Origin: Flavobacterium covae
GTDB taxonomy: Bacteria > Bacteroidota > Bacteroidia > Flavobacteriales > Flavobacteriaceae
Direction of reading: 5' to 3'
DNA: 64,000 bases
Assembly: GCA_019565575.1 (NCBI GenBank)
Contig: CP067379.1
Span: 1,240,001-1,304,000 of the forward strand
Shown: in pieces, positions 44,204-54,284 of the stretch
Layout of the letters: each line of letters starts with the position of its first letter
Position numbering within the stretch: position 1 is the first letter of the stretch
Translations under genes and position numbers: made by a program
Notes under the pieces: model-generated
Seen by the model: the letters and a program-made list of their open reading frames with translations, nothing else
What the model was told of the DNA's origin: nothing
Database searches by the model: none

Positions 44204-45064
44204 ATGAAAATATATCCCATAGAATCAGGTAATTTTAAATTAGACGGAGGCGCTATGTTTGGAGTTGTACCCAAAGCTATTTGGAATAAAACCAATCCTG
44301 CAGACGCTAATAACTTAATAGATATAGCAGCTCGTTGTATGCTCATTGAAGAAGGAAACCGGTTAACTTTGATAGATACAGGAATGGGAAATAAACAATC
44401 CGAAAAATTTTTTGGTTATTACTCTTTATGGGGAGAGGATACTTTGGATAAATCATTAGCTAAATATGGTTTTCATCGAGAGGATATAACAGATGTATTT
44501 ATGACCCATTTGCATTTTGATCATTGTGGAGGATGTGTCAACTGGAATAAAGAAAAAACAGGCTATGAAGTAGCATTTAAAAAGGCAACCTATTGGACTA
44601 ATGAAAACCATTGGGAATGGGCTACTAAGCCCAATCCAAGAGAGAAGGCCTCTTTTTTGAGTGAAAATATTTTACCCATGCAAGAAAGTGGGCATTTAAA
44701 TTTTATAAAAAGACCTGATTCAGACTATGGAATTTCAGATGAGTTGAATTTTGGTATTTTATATGTTGATGGTCACACGGAAAAACAAATGATACCCCAC
44801 ATACAATATAAAGATAAAACAATCGTTTTTATGGCAGATTTGTTAGCTACAGCAGGACATATACCTCTGCCTTATGTAATGGGATATGATACTCGCCCGC
44901 TACTAACACTATCCGAAAAAGAAAAATTTTTGAACGAAGCAGCCGAAAAAAACTTTTATTTATGGTTGGAACATGATGCACATAATCCTATTATAACAGT
45001 TGAAAAAACAGAAAAAGGAGTTCGATTAAAAGAAACTTTTCAACTAGAGAATATATTAATCTAA
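44204..45064 (+). CDS. MBL-fold metallo-hydrolase
   Basis: 286 residues from ATG 44204, preferred over the TTG nine bases upstream. The zinc-binding motif THLHFDHCGG is clear. LTLIDTGMGNKQSEKFFGYY precedes it and YVDGHTEKQMIPHIQYKDKT and LEHDAHNPI supply the later ligands. This pattern fits the quorum-quenching lactonase/YtnP-like branch of metallo-beta-lactamase-fold hydrolases. There is no signal peptide, so it is cytosolic. The substrate cannot be told from sequence. The S8 peptidase gene follows 60 bases later on the same strand. Confidence 0.85.
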   Translation: MKIYPIESGNFKLDGGAMFGVVPKAIWNKTNPADANNLIDIAARCMLIEEGNRLTLIDTGMGNKQSEKFFGYYSLWGEDTLDKSLAKYGFHREDITDVFMTHLHFDHCGGCVNWNKEKTGYEVAFKKATYWTNENHWEWATKPNPREKASFLSENILPMQESGHLNFIKRPDSDYGISDELNFGILYVDGHTEKQMIPHIQYKDKTIVFMADLLATAGHIPLPYVMGYDTRPLLTLSEKEKFLNEAAEKNFYLWLEHDAHNPIITVEKTEKGVRLKETFQLENILI

Positions 45065-45124
45065 TGTTAAAACAACTTTTTGATATTAATATAAATAAGA
45101 TATTTACAGCCTAAAATTATATTT

Positions 45125-46735
45125 ATGAGAATTTTAAAAACGATAACTTTTACAGGTACTATAGGAATGATGATTGCTAGTTGTAGTACGCCAAAAGGAA
45201 TTGTGAGCATTGACCCTAAAAAAATTGATCAAATCCCTTTAAAAATGACTCCCATTAAGGAAAAAGACTTACAACGTTGGAGTCATCTAGATCTTATTAA
45301 AGATACAATTCCAGGAATGGGAGTTGATAAAGCGTATGAACAATTATTAAAAGGGAAAAAAGCAAATAAGATCATTGTAGGTGTTATTGACTCTGGAATT
45401 GATATTGAACATGAAGATTTAAAACCAGCCATTTGGAAAAATTCCAAAGAAATTCCAGGAAATAAAAAAGATGATGATAATAATGGTTATATAGACGATG
45501 TTCATGGATGGAACTTTCTAGGAGATGCAGATAACGAACAGTTAGAATTAACCCGCATCGTGAAAAAAGGAAATGATGGTTCCGTTCAATATGAAAACGC
45601 CTTAGCACTTTTAACACAAAAAAAATCTGAGCTAGAACCTCAAAAAACACAAATAGATGCAATTGTAAATGCAGATAAAAATATTGCAGAGTATTTAAAA
45701 AAGAAAAATTACACCCTTACAGAAGTAAAAACAATCAAAACAACAGATCAAACACTACTTCAATCTCAAAACATTATTGGGCAAGTATTGTCTAACATGG
45801 GAGGAGATAAAGCAAAATTTGATACTGAAATAGGAGAGTATAAAGACTATGTTTATGATCAATTAAATTATAATTTAAATACAGAATTTGACGGACGTAA
45901 ACCAGTAGGCGATAATCCTTACGATATTACCCAAACAAAATATGGTAATAGTAATGTTATAGGTCCTAAAAAAGAAAGCGGTAAACACGGAACTCACGTA
46001 GCAGGAATTATAGCACAAACTAGAGGTAATGGAAAAGGAGGAGATGGTGTAGCATCAGAATATGTTCAAATTATGGCATTGCGTGCAGTTCCTAATGGAG
46101 ATGAATATGATAAAGATATTGCATTAGCCATTCGTTATGCAGTAGATAATGGTGCTAAGGTAATCAATGGAAGTTTTGGAAAAGCTTTTTCTCCCAATAA
46201 AGAATGGGTTTACGACGCTATTAAATATGCAGCCTCCAAAGATGTACTTTTTGTTCATGCAGCAGGAAATGATGCAGAAAATATTGATATAAAACCTAAT
46301 TATCCTAATGATGCAGAAGGAAGTAATCCAGAATTTGCAGATAACGTAATTACAGTAGGTGCTTTAAATTACGAATATGGATCAAAAGTAATGGCTAATT
46401 TTTCTAACTACGGAAAGATAAATGTAGATGTTTTTGCACCAGGAGTAAAAATATACGCAACCGTTCCTGACAATAAATATGAATATTTACAAGGTACCTC
46501 TATGGCATCACCCAATGTTGCTGGAGTAGCAGCCTTAATAAGAGCCTTTTATCCATCATTAAAAGCAGCTCAAGTAAAACAAATTTTAATGGAATCAGGA
46601 ACCTCTCTAACTAACAATTTCGCTCTAGCTGGCGAAAATGCAGAACCTACTACTTTAGATAAAATTTCTAAATCCGGTAAAATAGTAAATGCTTATAATG
46701 CCTTAAAAATGGCTGAAAAAATCATAAAAAAATAA
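45125..46735 (+). CDS. S8 family (subtilisin-like) serine peptidase, lipoprotein
   Basis: Intact 536 residues. The signal MRILKTITFTGTIGMMIASC is a lipobox, so the enzyme is anchored in the envelope. The catalytic triad is visible: Asp in VGVIDSGIDIEHEDLKP, His in GKHGTHVAGIIAQTRG, Ser in LQGTSMASPNVAGVAAL. About 190 residues lie between Asp and His, including a helical insert (LTQKKSELEPQKTQIDAIVN) typical of Bacteroidota members. The gene ends at a strong terminator at 46761-46783. It is a protein-degrading enzyme of the periplasm or cell surface. Confidence 0.92.
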   Translation: MRILKTITFTGTIGMMIASCSTPKGIVSIDPKKIDQIPLKMTPIKEKDLQRWSHLDLIKDTIPGMGVDKAYEQLLKGKKANKIIVGVIDSGIDIEHEDLKPAIWKNSKEIPGNKKDDDNNGYIDDVHGWNFLGDADNEQLELTRIVKKGNDGSVQYENALALLTQKKSELEPQKTQIDAIVNADKNIAEYLKKKNYTLTEVKTIKTTDQTLLQSQNIIGQVLSNMGGDKAKFDTEIGEYKDYVYDQLNYNLNTEFDGRKPVGDNPYDITQTKYGNSNVIGPKKESGKHGTHVAGIIAQTRGNGKGGDGVASEYVQIMALRAVPNGDEYDKDIALAIRYAVDNGAKVINGSFGKAFSPNKEWVYDAIKYAASKDVLFVHAAGNDAENIDIKPNYPNDAEGSNPEFADNVITVGALNYEYGSKVMANFSNYGKINVDVFAPGVKIYATVPDNKYEYLQGTSMASPNVAGVAALIRAFYPSLKAAQVKQILMESGTSLTNNFALAGENAEPTTLDKISKSGKIVNAYNALKMAEKIIKK

Positions 46736-46760
46736 CTCTTAGTTTAAATTATTACATTTG

Positions 46761-46783
46761 GAAGGGATTTAATCCCTTCTTTT
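46761..46783 (+). terminator. rho-independent terminator after the S8 peptidase
   Basis: The stem GAAGGGATT / AATCCCTTC has a one-base loop centre and is followed by TTTTT. It is 26 bases after the stop codon. Confidence 0.8.
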
Positions 46784-46795
46784 TATTTAATAGAT

Positions 46796-48661
46796 ATGAA
46801 AAAATACGTACTATTCTTTTTCCCTTTATTGGCTTTAGCGCAAAAAAATCCTAATTCCGGTTATTGGCAACAGCATGCTGATTATAAAATGGAAGTTAAT
46901 ATGGATGTGAAAAATTATCAATATAAAGGAAAACAAACATTACTATATACTAATAATTCTCCAGACACCTTAAAGAAAGTATATATACACTTGTATAACA
47001 ATGCTTTTCAGCCTAATAGTCCTATGGATGCGCGTTTAAAATCAATTAAGGATCCCGATGGACGTATGGTAAATAAAGTAAAAGTAGAAGGTAAAGAAGT
47101 AAAAGAAAGTAGAATTAGCACCCTAAAACCTAATGAAATAGGATATTTATATGTCAATAATTTAAAACAAGACGGAATAGCTGTTATAAGTAAACGTGTA
47201 AGTACCATTTTAGAGGTAAATTTGGCAAAACCTCTTATGCCTAAAACAAGTACTACCTTTACAATGGATTTTGATGGACAAGTACCTGTTCAAATTCGTA
47301 GAAGTGGTAGAAATAACAAAGAAGGAATAGAGTTATCTATGTCACAATGGTATCCTAAAATAGCTGAATATGATATAGATGGTTGGCAAGCAGACCCTTA
47401 TATTGGTCGTGAATTTCATGGCGTATGGGGTAATTTCGATGTTAAAATTACAATAGATAAAGAATATACATTAGGAGGAAGCGGATATCTACAAAATGCA
47501 AATGAAGTTGGAAAAGGATACGAAGAAAATGGTTTTAAAGTAGTATATCCTAAAAAAACAAAAAACCTGACATGGCATTTTATAGCTCCCCAAGTTCATG
47601 ATTTTACTTGGGCTGCAGATAAAGAATATCTTCATGATAAGTTAATACGTCCTGATGGTATTACACTACACTTTTTATATCAAAATAAGCCTGAAATTAT
47701 TCAAAATTGGAAAAATTTACAACCTAAAACTTCTCTGTTGATGGATGTATACAATAAAACAATTGGTCAATATCCTTATAAACAATATTCTGTTATACAA
47801 GGTGGAGATGGAGGTATGGAATATGCAATGTGTACCTTAATTTTAGGAGAAGGAACGCAAGAAGGCCTAATAGGGGTTACAGCTCATGAAATGGCACACT
47901 CTTGGTTTCAACATATTTTGGCAACAAATGAAAGTAAATACAGTTGGATGGATGAAGGTTTTACCACTTGGTTAGAAAATTATGGATTAAATGAAATAGC
48001 AGAAAAAAAAGTAGAAAATCCTCATGAAGATTCTTATAAGGCGTATTTTTTATTAGTAAAATCAGGAAAAGAACAACCACAAACCACCCACGCAGACCAT
48101 TATGATGAAAATAGACCGTATAGCATTCAAGCCTATAGTAAAGGTAATCTATTTTTAACACAATTAGAATATCTTATAGGGAAAGAAAACTTAAGAAAGG
48201 TTTTAAAACGTTATTATGCCGATTTCAAATTTACACACCCAACCCCAACAGATATTATTCATACAGCTGAAAAAATAACAGGAGCCAATCTAGATTGGTA
48301 TCTGACAGAATGGACTAAAACAACAAATACCATTGATTATGCAATAAAAGAAGTAGTTGAAGAAAAACAGTCAACAAAAGTTATCCTAGAAAGATTGGGA
48401 AGAATGCCTATGCCACTTGAAATAACTGTTTTTTACGAAAATGGTACCCAAGAACTCTATTATATACCTCAAACAGCTATGCGTTGGTCAAAACCCAATG
48501 AATCTAATTTAAAAAGAAATGATTTAGAAAGCTGGGATTGGGCTTATCCAGTGTATGATTTTGTCATACCATCTTTGAAACAAAATATAAAAGCAATAGT
48601 AATTGATGCTAAAGGAGAAATGGCTGATATAAAAAAAGAAAATCAAATATATAAATTGTAA
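46796..48661 (+). CDS. M1 family aminopeptidase
   Basis: Intact 621 residues. Signal peptide MKKYVLFFFPLLALAQ exports it. The gluzincin site is GVTAHEMAHSWFQH (HExxH), with the third ligand in SWMDEGFTTWLENYG. The exopeptidase-type substrate loop is GGDGGMEYAMCTLI, an M1 GxMEN variant in which Asn is replaced by Tyr. The N-terminal beta domain (MDVKNYQYKGKQTLLYTNNS) and helical C-terminus follow the family order. It frees N-terminal residues from peptides in the periplasm or outside the cell, so it may work with the S8 protease upstream. Confidence 0.9.
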   Translation: MKKYVLFFFPLLALAQKNPNSGYWQQHADYKMEVNMDVKNYQYKGKQTLLYTNNSPDTLKKVYIHLYNNAFQPNSPMDARLKSIKDPDGRMVNKVKVEGKEVKESRISTLKPNEIGYLYVNNLKQDGIAVISKRVSTILEVNLAKPLMPKTSTTFTMDFDGQVPVQIRRSGRNNKEGIELSMSQWYPKIAEYDIDGWQADPYIGREFHGVWGNFDVKITIDKEYTLGGSGYLQNANEVGKGYEENGFKVVYPKKTKNLTWHFIAPQVHDFTWAADKEYLHDKLIRPDGITLHFLYQNKPEIIQNWKNLQPKTSLLMDVYNKTIGQYPYKQYSVIQGGDGGMEYAMCTLILGEGTQEGLIGVTAHEMAHSWFQHILATNESKYSWMDEGFTTWLENYGLNEIAEKKVENPHEDSYKAYFLLVKSGKEQPQTTHADHYDENRPYSIQAYSKGNLFLTQLEYLIGKENLRKVLKRYYADFKFTHPTPTDIIHTAEKITGANLDWYLTEWTKTTNTIDYAIKEVVEEKQSTKVILERLGRMPMPLEITVFYENGTQELYYIPQTAMRWSKPNESNLKRNDLESWDWAYPVYDFVIPSLKQNIKAIVIDAKGEMADIKKENQIYKL

Positions 48662-49387
48662 AAAAAAATAATGAAATCTATTTTAGGTTTTGAAAAATTC
48701 TTTTAGCTATCAAAAAAGATATTATAGATTTAGCTGTTGAAACAACAACTTTATAACAGCTTTTTTGGTCTCCATAAATAAGTTAAGAATATTGTAAAAA
48801 TCTAATAAAGAAATAGTTTCTAATACCATTTAAACTTAAAATATACTGGATTAAAAAATAAAGTTCTCGATACGTTTTTTTATTTTAGAAACAACTCGAA
48901 CAAACGGTTGAGTATATAATTGAAATCATCGTTAGTTCGAGAGCGAAGCACATCGAGAACCAATACTAATTTTTATTGCTTTTGTAGGATAGTGTCTAAA
49001 TCAACATGCAGTTTGTTACTCCTGCGTAAGGAGGAGTCTCATAATCAATATTATGTGATTTCTCCCTTTGCTCGAAATGAAAGATTGCGAACTTTTTGAA
49101 AAGTTTTAAGGTTTAAAAAATAGTATTATAAGGAAAATTCAAAGTTTAAATGGTATATTATAGATTTTTAGCTAAAAAGCAGAAATACTTATTTTTTGAA
49201 ATATACATTCATAAAAAATATCAAACCTCTATTTTTTGCTTTTTGCTCCTAAAAATAGGGGTTTAATTAAATTATGAAATGCCTTAAATGTTTTACTGTA
49301 TTTGGGACAAAAAATGAATAGTTTTAGATTAAAAGCTGTTTATATGTAATAAAAATCCATTGTTTGACTTAGGTTTTTTTAAAAAAA
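48662..49387. other. long intergenic region before the sRNA-like array
   Basis: No gene is supported. It holds an inverted repeat (48863-48960) and a hairpin repeat near 49031-49065 that resembles 33427-33465. The rest is AT-rich. Confidence 0.5.
48863..48960. repeat. 98-bp element with inverted ends GTTCTCGAT / ATCGAGAAC
   Basis: The 9-bp perfect terminal arms enclose a stretch containing CTCGAACAAACGG and GTTCGAGAGCGAAGC. It resembles the short dispersed intergenic repeats of Flavobacterium. Confidence 0.55.
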
Positions 49388-49518
49388 AGGTAGAGAAACT
49401 CTCTACCCATTTTGCCCCAAATCTACCATAACTTAACCTACTTACGTAATGGTAGATCAAATTTAAGATGAGGGTGTGTGTTATCCAAAAATAATCGTTA
49501 AAAGGAATGAATAATCGT
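49388..49518 (-). ncRNA. sRNA-like unit U0
   Basis: This is a candidate small RNA read on the minus strand. The -7 box TATTTTTG is at 49486-49493, and 9-bp direct repeats AATAATCGT (plus strand) are at 49490 and 49510. A conserved hairpin ATCTACCAT/ATGGTAGAT (49421-49457) follows, then GGGGC, then a terminator hairpin GGTAGAG/CTCTACC (49389-49407) with a U-tail. The same plan recurs at 51382, 51591, 51817 and 52171. Direction is inferred from box and terminator order. Confidence 0.5.
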
Positions 49519-49604
49519 TGAAAATAAAATGATTGTAAAAAAATGTATCTAATTGATAATTAAAAAGATAAAAACGTTTTTAAGAGCTAAAAAAACAAGT
49601 TTAT

Positions 49605-51389
49605 AAAAAAGAGGCTGTCCTAAAAGGGCAGCTTTTTTTATGCCGCAAATTCACGATATTGGTGATTGCTAGTAAAATTTAATTTTTCAAAAACAATTAG
49701 AAGGCAAAATCGAGTCATATAGTTGTATGTTGAGCAAGAACGAGTTGTTTTAAAAGCTTTTTTCATTGAATCTGTAGTTGTAGCCACCATTTTTCTGAAA
49801 TTATGACCAAGCGCCATTAGTAGAAACTCCATTTCTACCATTTCTAACCCAAAAAATGTAAACCGATTAAATTTATTGTTGTTTTTTAGTTGTCCGAATA
49901 CTGCCTCTACTTCAACAGGTCTTTTACTTCTGTGTTTGTGTCCTTTTTTGAGTTTAGTAATTCTTTAGCTTCGTTTTTTAGGCAATTTAGACGGTGATTG
50001 ACTTCTATTTTTCGATTCCCTTTTGCTTTGTGGCATAAACTTCTCAATGGGCATCCTTCGCATCGTTTAGCCTGATAATAAGTCACTTCTGATTCATATC
50101 CATTGCTAGAGATTCGCTTACCTATTCCTATGTTTTCCATTTTTTGCCCCATAGGACAGATATAGAAATCGTATTGTTGATTGTAAAATAAATTTTGCAC
50201 TAAAAAGGATTCTCTTTAAGTTTCTTTTTCTGCTCTGCATGAAAATAATTGTACTTTACAAAGGGCTCAATTTGCTTGTTTTTAAGCATTTGGTAATTTT
50301 CTTCACTGCCATATCCAGCATCGGCGACAACTTCTTTACTTTGTCTATTATAGTTTTCTTCAAAACTGTTTAAGTGTGACTCTAATGTGTTGGTATCGTT
50401 GGTCGTTTGATGTATAGAAACGTGTGTAATAAATTGATTTTCAGTTGATATTTGAGGGTTGTAAGCTGGTTTGAGTTGCCCATTTCTCATATGATCTTCC
50501 TTCATTCTCATAAAAGTAGCGTCAGGGTCTGTCTTACTATAAGAGTTTCTATTTCCAAGTATTTCTAAATCCTTTTCGTATTTCTCTAATCTTGGAAGGT
50601 GTTCTTCCTGTAATTTCTGTAGTTCTTTTACCTGTTTCTTAGTCGGTTCTTTTAACTTTTTATTCAATTCTGATAGCTTTTCTTTTAATTCATCTGAATT
50701 GATTTTTTTTGGCAATGCTTCTTGGTTAAGTTCTTGGTTTTCTGATTGTATACTGTTTTCTATATCAGATAAAATAGTGTTGATTTTTACTTCTAATTTC
50801 TCTTTGTATTTTTCAACCGAACCACGCCAAACAAAGGTGTATTTGTTGGATTTTGCTTCAATTTTAGTACCATCAATATATTGAACATCAAGGCTTATAT
50901 AACCTAGGTCGACCAATATTTTTACTACTTCTGCGAATAAAACTTTGATTTTATCTTTCAAAATTTTGCCTCTAAACTCGTTAATGGTTCTAAACCCAGG
51001 AGTGGAATTGCCTGAGATAAACATAAAATGAATGTTCTCATTAAGTGCTTTGGCTATTTTTCGGCAAGAATAGATATTTGACAAATAGCTATAAAACAAT
51101 ACTTTGATTAGCATTCTAGGATGGTAAGCAGAGCATCCACCACCGCGATAAAGCTTAACTATGTCGCTAATATCAAGTCTGTCAACTATAGAATCGACCA
51201 GTCGAACAGGGTGGTTATCATCAATTTTATCAAAAATATTGATTGGAAAAAGTTCTGGAGAATTGCCTGTCTGGTTTTTAAATGTTACTTTAGCCATTGC
51301 TTGTTTTTTGTCACCTCTAAAATACATGTTTTAGAGTAAAACAGCAAAAAAAAGGCTGTCCTAAACTTTTTGGACAGCCTCTTTTTTTT
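49605..51389 (-). mobile_element. IS1182-like insertion sequence
   Basis: About 1.78 kb with terminal inverted repeats AAAAAAGAGGCTGTCC (49605-49620) and its reverse complement at the right end (GGACAGCCTC plus T-run, 51372-51389). It encodes one transposase. It sits between unit U0 and unit U1 of the repeated sRNA-like element. Each end also folds into a terminator-like hairpin. A target duplication cannot be fixed because both flanks are A/T runs. Confidence 0.8.
49638..51327 (-). CDS. IS1182 family transposase, two frame breaks
   Basis: About 553-563 residues after restoring one base in each of the runs 50202-50206 and 49944-49949. The start is ATG 51327 or, more typically for the family, ATG 51297 ([20 protein letters not shown]). 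Seen: [19 protein letters not shown], the N-terminal domain [20 protein letters not shown], the first Asp in [20 protein letters not shown], Asp in [16 protein letters not shown], the zinc-like [12 protein letters not shown] and the last Glu in [17 protein letters not shown]. The order is that of the DDE transposases of IS1182. Restored, it looks full length and possibly active. Confidence 0.85.
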
Positions 51390-51498
51390 GCCCCAAATCT
51401 ACCATAATTTGACCTACTTATTGTAATGGTAGATCAAATTTAAGATGAGGTTGTATGTTATCCAAAAATAATCGTTAAAAAGAAAGAATAATCGTCGA
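51372..51498 (-). ncRNA. sRNA-like unit U1, with IS end as its terminator
   Basis: The hairpin ATCTACCAT/ATGGTAGAT is at 51397-51434 and the -7 box TATTTTTG (minus) at 51463-51470. Direct repeats AATAATCGT and GCCCC before the hairpin match the other units. Its 3' terminator appears replaced by the IS end hairpin GGCTGTCC/GGACAGCC (51354-51379). Confidence 0.5.
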
Positions 51499-51841
51499 AA
51501 ATACAATGATGAACTTTAGTTGTATCTAGTTGATCCTTAAAAGTATAAAAAAATATTTTTTAAGAATTAGGAAGAAGTATTTAAAAAAAAGGCAGAACTT
51601 AATTCTGCCTTTTTTGCCCCAAATCTACCATAATTTGACCTACTTATTGTAATGGTGGATCAAATTTAAGATGAGGTTGTATGTTATCCAAAAATAATCG
51701 TTAAAAAGAAAGAATAATCGTCGAAAATACAATGATGAACTTTAGTTGTATCTAGTTGATCCTTAAAAGTATAAAAAATATTTTTTAAGAATTAGGAAGA
51801 AGTATTTAAAAAAAAAGGCAGAATTAAGTTCTGCCTTTTTT
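51390..51841. repeat. tandem 226-bp direct repeats (two full units)
   Basis: Units start with GCCCCAAATCTACCATAA at 51390 and 51616, and again at 51842, a period of 226 bp. They are nearly identical over their full length, including CAATGATGAACTTTAGTTGT and the terminator hairpin at each boundary. Partial or diverged units follow from 51842 and 52200. Confidence 0.85.
51591..51724 (-). ncRNA. sRNA-like unit U2
   Basis: The terminator hairpin is GGCAGAA/TTCTGCC (51591-51609) and the conserved hairpin ATCTACCAT/ATGGTGGAT spans 51623-51660. One arm differs from the other units (GTAGAT to GTGGAT). This pairs as a G-U wobble if read on the plus strand and as a mismatch on the minus strand, so direction is not settled. 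Confidence 0.45.
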
Positions 51842-51948
51842 GCCCCAAATCTACCATAACTTAACCTACTTATTGTAATGGTAGATCAAATTTAAGATGA
51901 GGTTGTATGTTATCCAAAAATAATCGTTAAAAGGAAAGAATAATCGTT
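51817..51948 (-). ncRNA. sRNA-like unit U3
   Basis: The terminator hairpin is at 51817-51835 and ATCTACCAT/ATGGTAGAT at 51849-51886. The -7 box TATTTTTG (minus) is at 51915-51922, and the AATAATCGT direct repeats are intact. Sequence beyond the promoter region diverges from U1 and U2 after about 51960. Confidence 0.5.
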
Positions 51949-52170
51949 GAAAATGAAGTAATTATGCGTTAAACTCAATAAATGGAGTGAGCTTGCTTTT
52001 TTGTGATTCAAATTAATATGAATTGTATACTTAATTTATCAATTCTATAAATATTTGACTTGATCCATTAATTGCGTGAAATAAAAAGAGAGTATAATTT
52101 TTGAATGAATATTAGTTTACGGAATTTAGAGTTTGATCTTTTTAATAATTAAGAAAGTTACTAAAAATAA

Positions 52171-52245
52171 AAAAGACAGAAGCTTATTCTGTCTTTTTTG
52201 CCCCAAATCTACCATAAACTTAACCTACTTATTGTAATGGTGATC
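52171..52245 (-). ncRNA. sRNA-like unit U4, partial
   Basis: The terminator hairpin is GACAGAA/TTCTGTC (52175-52193), a paired base change from the GGCAGAA/TTCTGCC of U2 and U3. The ATCTACCAT arm is kept but the other arm is shortened (ATGGTGATCC). The -7 box and direct repeats are lost. It lies just 3' of the purF-like gene. Confidence 0.45.
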
Positions 52246-52321
52246 CAAATTTATAGAGAGTATAGGTTATATTGAAATAAAATCGGTGAAGTGTTTAAAA
52301 ACTCGATAAAATACACTTTTT

Positions 52322-54219
52322 TTAGTAAGCTCTCATGTTTTTGCCTTCGTAGAAGTTCATAAAAGCTCTATTTACAACACGATTTCCTCCATCCGTAGGA
52401 TAGTTACCCGTAAAATACCAGTCACCTAAATTTTTTGAACAAGCTTCATGTAAATTTTGAACAGATTGGAAAATAATTTTTATTTCTGCATTTATAGTAG
52501 GTTCTTTTAACATTTCAGCAATTTTGTCTGAAATTTGTTCATCTGTAAATTGAGCATATAATTCATTTACATAATTTACAACCTCTGAGTCTTGTTTATG
52601 CTCTTGTGCCTTACATTTTGTGTAAACTTCGTCTACGAGGTGGTATTTTTTGTTCTCTTTTAATAACTCTAACATAGCCTGAAAAGCTATTAGTGTTTCA
52701 AGTTTAGCCATATCAATACCATAACAATCTGGATAACGAATTTGTGGGGCAGAAGATACTATAATAATCTTTTTTGGATTTAATCGATCCATCATTTTGA
52801 TAATACTTTTCTTTAAAGTAGTGCCTCTTACAATACTATCATCAATAATAACAAGATTGTCTGATTTTTTTACCACTCCATAGGTTACATCATATACATG
52901 AGCTACCATGTCATCACGAGAATCATCATTTGTAATAAAAGTTCTGAGTTTTGCATCTTTTATTGCAATTTTTTCAGATCGAATTTTTACATCTAAAATT
53001 TCTTTAAGTTTATCAGGTGATAATTGTTCTTTGTATTGTAAAATGGTATCTATTTTACGTTGATTTAAGAAATCATTAGCTGCTTCTATCATTCCAAAGA
53101 ACGAAGTTTCGGCTGTATTAGGAATATATGAAAAAACGGTATTATTTGTGTCGTGGTTGATAGCTTTTAAAACTTGAGGAAGGATTAATTTGCCTAGATT
53201 CTTTCGTTCTTGGTAGATTTCAGCATCGCTTCCTCTAGAAAAATAAATACGTTCAAAAGAACAAGCTTTTTTAAGCGTAGCTTCTCTTATTTTCTCATCA
53301 ATAACGAGGCCATTTTTCTTTATAATAATGGCATGACCAGGAGTAATTTCTTGTATAGATTCAAAAGGTACATTGAAAACGGTTTGAATTACGGGACGTT
53401 CAGAGGCTACTACAACAATTTCTTCATCATGGTAATAAAAAGCTGGGCGTATACCTGCTGGATCGCGTGTAACAAATGCGTCTCCGTGTCCAATTAAGCC
53501 TGCCATGGCATATCCGCCATCCCAATTTTTAGAAGCTCTTCGTAAAATACGTCCTACATCTAATCTTTCTGCAATAACAGGTGTTGCTTCTTGTTTGCTA
53601 AGACCTTCTTCTTTGCATTTTTGGTATAATTCCGTTACTTCATCATCAAGGAAATGACCAATTTTTTCCATAACGGTTACAGTATCTGTCATTTGCTTAG
53701 GATGTTGTCCTAAACGTACTAAATCGCTAAATAATTCTTTTACATTGGTCATGTTGAAGTTGCCAGCAACGATTAAGTTACGGTTCATCCAGTTATTTTG
53801 ACGTATGAAAGGGTGTACGTTTTCAATGCTATTTTTTCCAAATGTTCCATAACGAACGTGACCAAGGAAGACTTCCCCAATATAAGGAGTGTTTTCTTTT
53901 AATAAATCTATATTGTTTTTGTATTCAGGATGTAATTCTAATTCATGATTGATGCGTGAATTAATTTGTGCAAAAATGTCTTGAATGGGTTGTGCTTGAT
54001 TAGAACGTATTCTGCTAATATAGCGTACTCCTGGATTTACGTCTAGTTTTATACTGGCTAAACCAGCACCATCTTGACCTCTATTGTGTTGTTTTTCAAG
54101 AAGTAGGTACATTTTTTCAACCCCATAAAAAGCAGAGCCGTACTTTTCTTTGTAATATTCTAAGGGTTTTTTAATCTCAAAAGTGCTATGCCGCACTCGT
54201 GTTTAATTGCATCGCTCAT
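52322..54219 (-). CDS. purF: amidophosphoribosyltransferase-like protein (PurF family), one frame break
   Basis: About 632 residues once one base is added to the run 54167-54172. This links MSDAIKHECGIALLRLKKPL (ATG 54219) to the long frame. Cys-9 in HECGIA is the N-terminal glutaminase nucleophile. RGQDGAGLASI, GHVRYGTFG and NFNMTNVKELF mark the class II glutaminase domain. VIIDDSIVRGTTLKKSIIKM is the PRPP-binding loop, and APQIRYPDCYGIDM is also conserved. It should make phosphoribosylamine from PRPP and glutamine, the first step of purine synthesis. It is longer than usual PurF (about 500) because of a C-terminal extension and an insert. Bacteroidota have such a long form, so it may be a paralogue with a distinct role. 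Confidence 0.82.
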
Positions 54220-54284
54220 TGTGTTGTTGTTGTGTGTAGTTATGACCGAAAAGCATCGGTTTTTTATGAAATTTAATTAAAAAA

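Noticed and set aside
51390..52250. Regular repeats considered as a CRISPR array
   Set aside because: The period is 226 bp with nearly identical whole units, not 25-40 bp repeats with unique spacers, and no cas gene is nearby.
53210..53497. Plus-strand frame inside the purF-like gene
   Set aside because: It is fully covered by the conserved minus-strand enzyme and has no features of its own.
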